In this document: positions 60,809 through 64,000 of the stretch, piece by piece | How positions within the stretch are numbered: position 1 is the stretch's first letter | Layout: the number at the start of each line of letters is the position of its first letter | NCBI GenBank assembly: GCA_028820695.1 | Contig: JAPPIB010000042.1 | Span: forward strand, 1-64,000 | From: Acidiferrobacterales bacterium | Lineage (GTDB): Bacteria > Pseudomonadota > Gammaproteobacteria > Arenicellales > JAJDZL01 | Direction: 5' to 3' | DNA: 64,000 bases | The notes under the pieces: generated by a model | What the model saw: the letters and a program-made list of their open reading frames with translations, nothing else | What the model was told of the DNA's origin: nothing | Databases searched by the model: none | Program-made: the position numbers and the translations under genes

Positions 60809-61657
60809 ATGCATTATGCAATTCTATGGATGTTCGGGACTGTGGTCAGCTATTCGGCAGTCGCCATAGCAACGCGAGAAGCATCCTATGTGGTTGACAC
60901 CCCAACCATCCTTTTCATTCGTTCACTCGTTGCGATCGTCTTGGTCACTTTACTGTTGGGATTTTCCAGGCAGGGATTTACCCAGGTCCGAACTGATCGC
61001 GTGTACATGCATGTGGCAAGAAACTGCGTTCATTTTGTGGGACAGTTTGGCTGGTTTTTCTCCATCGCCCTGATTCCATTGGCTCATGTTTTCGCGTTGG
61101 AATTCACGACTCCGATCTGGATTGCACTGCTCGCTCCTGTTTTTCTCAACGAAAAGTTAACGATGAGCAGGGTGTTGTGCATACTGGTTGGGTTTGTCGG
61201 AGTTATGATCATTGTCCGCCCTTTTGGAATGGGAGTTGAAGTGGGGTCGGTTGCCATGTTGATTGGCGCGGCCGGATTCGCAGGTGCGATGCTTTTTACG
61301 CGAAAACTCCTGTCCACTGAATCGCCTCTTTGCATCCTGTTCTACATGGCGATCATGCAATTACCTATGTCAACCGGATTGCTGGTATTGTTCGGTGACT
61401 TCCAGTTTCCTGATCTTTCGACGTTGTTTCTGATCGTATTCATTACCGCTGGAGTAATGTTCTCTCATTACTGTATGGCACGTGCCTTTCAACTAGCGGA
61501 AGTCAGTGCTGTCGTTCCGGTGGAATATTTACGATTGCCGCTGATAGCAATCGCAGGTGCGTTGCTTTATGCCGAGCCAATTGATCTGGCGACCATTGTC
61601 GGCGGGGCGGCCATTATTGCGGCAAACTATATGAACCTACGTTCGTCCGCTCGTTGA
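60809..61657 (+). CDS. EamA/DMT-family transporter
   Basis: A 282-residue protein with ten predicted membrane helices in two EamA repeats (ILWMFGTVVSYSAVAIATRE, RSLVAIVLVTLLLGFSRQGF, ALEFTTPIWIALLAPVFLNE, ILVGFVGVMIIVRPFGMG, VEYLRLPLIAIAGALLYAEP). The TTPIWIALLAPVFLNEKL segment is the usual fourth-fifth helix signature. Exports or imports small metabolites; the substrate is unknown. Followed by tRNA-Val on the other strand. Confidence 0.85.
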   Translation: MHYAILWMFGTVVSYSAVAIATREASYVVDTPTILFIRSLVAIVLVTLLLGFSRQGFTQVRTDRVYMHVARNCVHFVGQFGWFFSIALIPLAHVFALEFTTPIWIALLAPVFLNEKLTMSRVLCILVGFVGVMIIVRPFGMGVEVGSVAMLIGAAGFAGAMLFTRKLLSTESPLCILFYMAIMQLPMSTGLLVLFGDFQFPDLSTLFLIVFITAGVMFSHYCMARAFQLAEVSAVVPVEYLRLPLIAIAGALLYAEPIDLATIVGGAAIIAANYMNLRSSAR

Positions 61658-61683
61658 TTCGCAATGGTCGGAAAATGGGGAAA

Positions 61684-61758
61684 TGGTGGGCGATACTGGG
61701 ATTGAACCAGTGACCTCTGCCGTGTGAAGGCAGCGCTCCCCCGCTGAGCTAATCGCCC
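61684..61758 (-). tRNA. tRNA-Val (anticodon CAC)
   Basis: A complete cloverleaf on the minus strand: acceptor GGGCGAT pairs with ATCGCCC, the D arm contains AGCTCAGC, the anticodon stem CTGCC/GGCAG encloses the loop TTCACAC (anticodon CAC, codon GUG), the T arm contains GGTTCAATCC, and CCA is encoded at 61686-61684. It marks the right edge of the metabolic block, a common integration target for islands. Confidence 0.95.
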
Positions 61759-62105
61759 ACAAATACGATTATAGATGATATGGGAAAGCGTGCCTGTGCA
61801 CATGATTCTGACTCGGGCTGAGGTGGAAATCATTGGGAATCGTCCCTACTGCATAATTTCCTCTATTGTCTGTGGCTTTCGTAATTCAAGATAAAAATTG
61901 ATTCAAACTGGGGTCAATCTCTCCACAAGCCACGCTTCGTCCGAGCTTTTCAGTTGTTCATTCCGAAGGTGATTTTTCGTTCACTCTGATACTTGTGGTG
62001 GAGCAGTGCGATGATCACCTTTGATATGTGCACTGGCGATAGATCGCTATTCAAGGCGGAAAAATACTGAGTTTCTGTTTTCGTGCCTTCAGTTGCAATT
62101 AGGCA
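61759..62105. other. No recognisable gene
   Basis: About 347 bp between the tRNA and the second insertion-element end. Only very short frames are seen, none with a family pattern. No clear tRNA-derived direct repeat (att site) was found by eye. Confidence 0.45.
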
Positions 62106-62312
62106 GTGTCTGTCCGAAAACCAATTATGGTCTAATTATGTTAATCATAACAACGATGTAGAGGCAGATAAGCGGCACCGAAAGTATTCCAATTCAAGCC
62201 GATTTTCTGCCAAAACGAACTAAAAACACCCGATTCATACCATTTCGGCAAAATCTTCAGGCAAATACCATGCGAAAAGTCGAATCCACCCAGCATGAAC
62301 TTGGCGCCAGTT
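62106..62312 (+). repeat. Left-end direct repeat, copy 2 (IS 5' end)
   Basis: Partner of 4087-4293, same orientation and length, about 90% identical. It carries the element tip and the first codons of the same ISNCY-like transposase (ATG at 62270, MRKVESTQHELGAS), then breaks off abruptly at an istB fragment. Confidence 0.8.
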
Positions 62313-62642
62313 TATTCACCGAAAGTGCACCACCTGCTTTCGCTCAATGAAGTCCAGGCCGGCCAGTGCCTCGATGCGGTTGCGGTCGAGCGATGGCTGA
62401 AAAGCGAAATCAAACGACTCAAGGGATTTGGGCAGCATCAGCCCGGCGGTAGCAATCGACATCCTGATGCGACGGTTCTCGCGATTGGTCAGCTCCTCGG
62501 TCAACAATGCATCCATCGCCTCCAACGCATTGAGCTGACCGTCCTCAAGCTGTCTGACAACCCAGGAGAAGTGCTCCAGCGCAAACGGCATCTTCAACCC
62601 GACCAGCGTCTGGCCGATATGGTCCAATACTGCGGCACTCAT
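62313..62642 (-). pseudogene. istB: IS21-family istB, N-terminal fragment
   Basis: About 105 residues of the IstB helper ATPase: MSAAVLDHIGQTLVGLKMPF, DGQLNALEAMDALLTEELTN, RENRRIRMSIATAGLMLPKS and LESFDFAFQPSLDRNRIEAL. It ends at ERKQVVHF, just before the expected Walker A, where it meets the ISNCY-like fragment. Its start overlaps a short upstream frame ending DEQVSP (62639 on), the expected istA-istB overlap. Confidence 0.82.
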
Positions 62643-62768
62643 GGGCTCACCTGCTCATCGGCATCCGCCAGTCGCTGCCTGACCGGGTCGGCCGGCCGGA
62701 CTTTGCGATGCGTCGGGTCTGTAGATACCGGTTTAAAATTCCCCAAAAGTTTGTCGTCGGAAGTGACA
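62639..62768 (-). mobile_element. istA: IS21-like end with istA 3' remnant
   Basis: Read on the minus strand: the element tip TGTCACTTCCGA (62768-62757, shared with 55-90 and 2678-2713), then within about 40 bp a frame TDPTHRKVRPADPVRQRLAD ending at the stop that overlaps the istB start. The body of istA is missing, so an internal deletion joined the element end to the istA tail. The tip is only 10 bp from the stop of the neighbouring ATPase gene. Confidence 0.5.
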
Positions 62769-62778
62769 CTTGGCAGGG

Positions 62779-64000
62779 TTATCGCTGCAAGGATGACAAG
62801 ATCGCGGGCAATTGCTCGATGAGATAGAGCGGAAGTGAGAGCAAGCAATACTGACTGGGCACCTGCTTGCCTCGCACATACACCCGTGTCTTTATATCGT
62901 GTACGCTTGCCGCACTGGCGTTAAATCGAACGGCAAGCGGGATGCCTTTTTCGGCAACAAACTGGTGGAGGGATTTGAGCGTGCCTGTCGCACCTGTTTT
63001 GACTTCAATTGGCACAACGCGCCCGTCAATAGCCACCACGTAGTCTACTTCAGCGTTTGATGACTGTCCTTCCCGGAGCCAGTAACTGAGTTCACGATTG
63101 GGGGACTCGGCAAGCAAGTACTGAAGATGCTGGCCGATAAACTGCTCGGCCATAGGCCCCTCGTTGACCAGTTGCAGTTCAGTCGCGCTCTGGATTGACT
63201 CCCAACTGATTCCGCATGCGGCCGTCATCAGCCCGATATCCATATAGATTAGCTTGTAGGTGCGGGAGTCTGAATCCGCTTGCAACGGAAGTCCATTACA
63301 AGAGCTGTGGACCACTTTCGAAAACACGCGCGCCATGCACAGCAATTCGATGTCCGACTTGATGGTTGCTGCCTGATCATCCCTTGAGTAGTGTACGTAT
63401 TTGACTTTCTGCCCGACATTTTGTGCGGCTGAATTGAAAACGTTGACAATGCGTGCAAGGTTACGTGATCCGATGTACTTCGGGAAGTCTTCCCGATAGG
63501 TATCAATGATTGAAGCGTGTACTTCCTGTACAGCTCGCATTTGACGTGTAAGTCTGTACGCTTCAACCGCTTCTGGCATGCCGCCGACAAAGTAGTAATC
63601 ACGTAAGTGTTCGATTAGAAGTTCGTGGATTACCGGGTCCAAACCTTGTTCGATATCAAAATTAATAATCGCACGGGCGAGCCCTTCAGCGCCAACCGCA
63701 TTCAGGAATTCTGTAAAGCTCATGGACCCCATATGCAGGTATGTGATACGGCCTACAGGCATTGACCAATTATGATCGCTCAGGGAGAAGTCAAGCAATG
63801 AACCCGCAGCCAGAACCGGAAGACGGTTCATGTCCTCCTTGAAGTAGCGAAGGGCAGCGATGGCCTCCGGAACGGATTGAATTTCGTCAAGAAACAAAAT
63901 CGAATCGCTTCTGATTGGCTCAATCCTGGGCAATCCCTCCAGAACATTCAATATGTAGGTCGGATCGTTGCGGGCGAACACATCAGCCAAATTGCGATGG
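62779..64000 (-). CDS. AAA ATPase with DUF4143 domain, partial at window edge
   Basis: At least 406 residues are visible; the frame continues beyond 64000, where the Walker A should be. DSILFLDEIQSVPEAIAALR is the Walker B region, and PVLAAGSLLDFSL follows. The C-terminal half is DUF4143, with nuclease-like elements (EGQSSNAEVDYVVAIDGRVV, PIEVKTGATGTLKSL; E-x-D and ExK pattern). Proteins of this kind are common in accessory regions and of unsettled function, perhaps defence or toxin-antitoxin related. An IS21-like end abuts its stop codon. Confidence 0.85.
   Translation of the reverse strand, partial: HRNLADVFARNDPTYILNVLEGLPRIEPIRSDSILFLDEIQSVPEAIAALRYFKEDMNRLPVLAAGSLLDFSLSDHNWSMPVGRITYLHMGSMSFTEFLNAVGAEGLARAIINFDIEQGLDPVIHELLIEHLRDYYFVGGMPEAVEAYRLTRQMRAVQEVHASIIDTYREDFPKYIGSRNLARIVNVFNSAAQNVGQKVKYVHYSRDDQAATIKSDIELLCMARVFSKVVHSSCNGLPLQADSDSRTYKLIYMDIGLMTAACGISWESIQSATELQLVNEGPMAEQFIGQHLQYLLAESPNRELSYWLREGQSSNAEVDYVVAIDGRVVPIEVKTGATGTLKSLHQFVAEKGIPLAVRFNASAASVHDIKTRVYVRGKQVPSQYCLLSLPLYLIEQLPAILSSLQR

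Noticed and set aside
1-64000. CRISPR arrays or prophage
   Set aside because: No regularly spaced repeats were seen, and no phage structural, lysis or integrase genes are present.

Overview
The window looks like the chromosome of a methylotrophic, sulfur-oxidising proteobacterium. The reasons are a truncated Sox operon of the soxXYZA-K-B type, a complete sulfur-oxidising heterodisulfide reductase (sHdr) cluster, a trimethylamine/TMAO degradation set (tmm, tdm and an ABC transporter), an N-methylglutamate-pathway operon (gmaS, mgsABC) and two squalene-synthase-type genes. SoxK and the soxXYZAKB order favour Gammaproteobacteria, while the SAM-II riboswitch is more usual in Alphaproteobacteria. 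I cannot place it below phylum from sequence alone. There are no CRISPR arrays and no prophage structural genes.

Layout. 1-5000 is a graveyard of accessory DNA: a VapBC-like pair, a frameshifted higB with an intact higA, a 3'-truncated group II intron, IS21-like end remnants, the tail of an XRE antitoxin, an NYN-domain gene and a broken ISNCY-like transposase. 5041-6900 holds a SAM-II riboswitch, metZ and a 2OG-Fe(II)-oxygenase-like gene. 7143-15838 is a compact co-directional run: a Mo-bisPGD oxidoreductase, a ferredoxin subunit, a UroD-type methyltransferase, a corrinoid protein and a b-type membrane subunit, followed by a kinase/cold-shock fusion, a CDGSH protein, two unknown genes and a secreted hydrolase. 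15841-21955 is phoU and pstSCAB. 22230-25339 is a polar amino-acid ABC transporter. 25444-33561, on the minus strand, is the sHdr cluster dsrE-hdrC1B1A-hyp-hdrC2B2-hyp-lbpA-tusA behind a perfect 24-bp palindromic operator candidate, with a GATase-like gene upstream. 34358-39069 holds an outer-membrane barrel, ispH and two tandem squalene/phytoene synthases. 39434-45604 is soxXYZAKB, a thioredoxin and a TolC-like protein. 45762-50808 is gmaS-mgsABC plus one unknown gene. 50945-59595 is tmm, a Liv-type ABC transporter and tdm. 59811-61758 holds an HlyD-like adaptor, an EamA transporter and tRNA-Val(CAC). 62106-64000 returns to IS debris and an AAA/DUF4143 ATPase cut by the window edge.

How it may work together (inference). 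Thiosulfate is bound and cleaved by SoxXA/YZ/B. SoxCD is not in the window, so the SoxY-bound sulfane would be finished in the cytoplasm by TusA, DsrE, sHdr and LbpA. Trimethylamine is imported, oxidised by Tmm to TMAO and split by Tdm to dimethylamine and formaldehyde. Methylamine enters the GmaS/Mgs route; the dimethylamine monooxygenase and N-methylglutamate dehydrogenase genes are not in the window. The 7143-13337 cassette may add a corrinoid-dependent methyl-transfer step tied to quinone redox. It is the best candidate here for an undescribed system.

The metabolic block is bracketed by two 207-bp direct repeats, about 90% identical by my count (4087-4293 and 62106-62312), that are 5' ends of the same insertion element. 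IS21-like debris lies outside them and a tRNA gene just inside the right one, suggesting an island-like or IS-rearranged segment.
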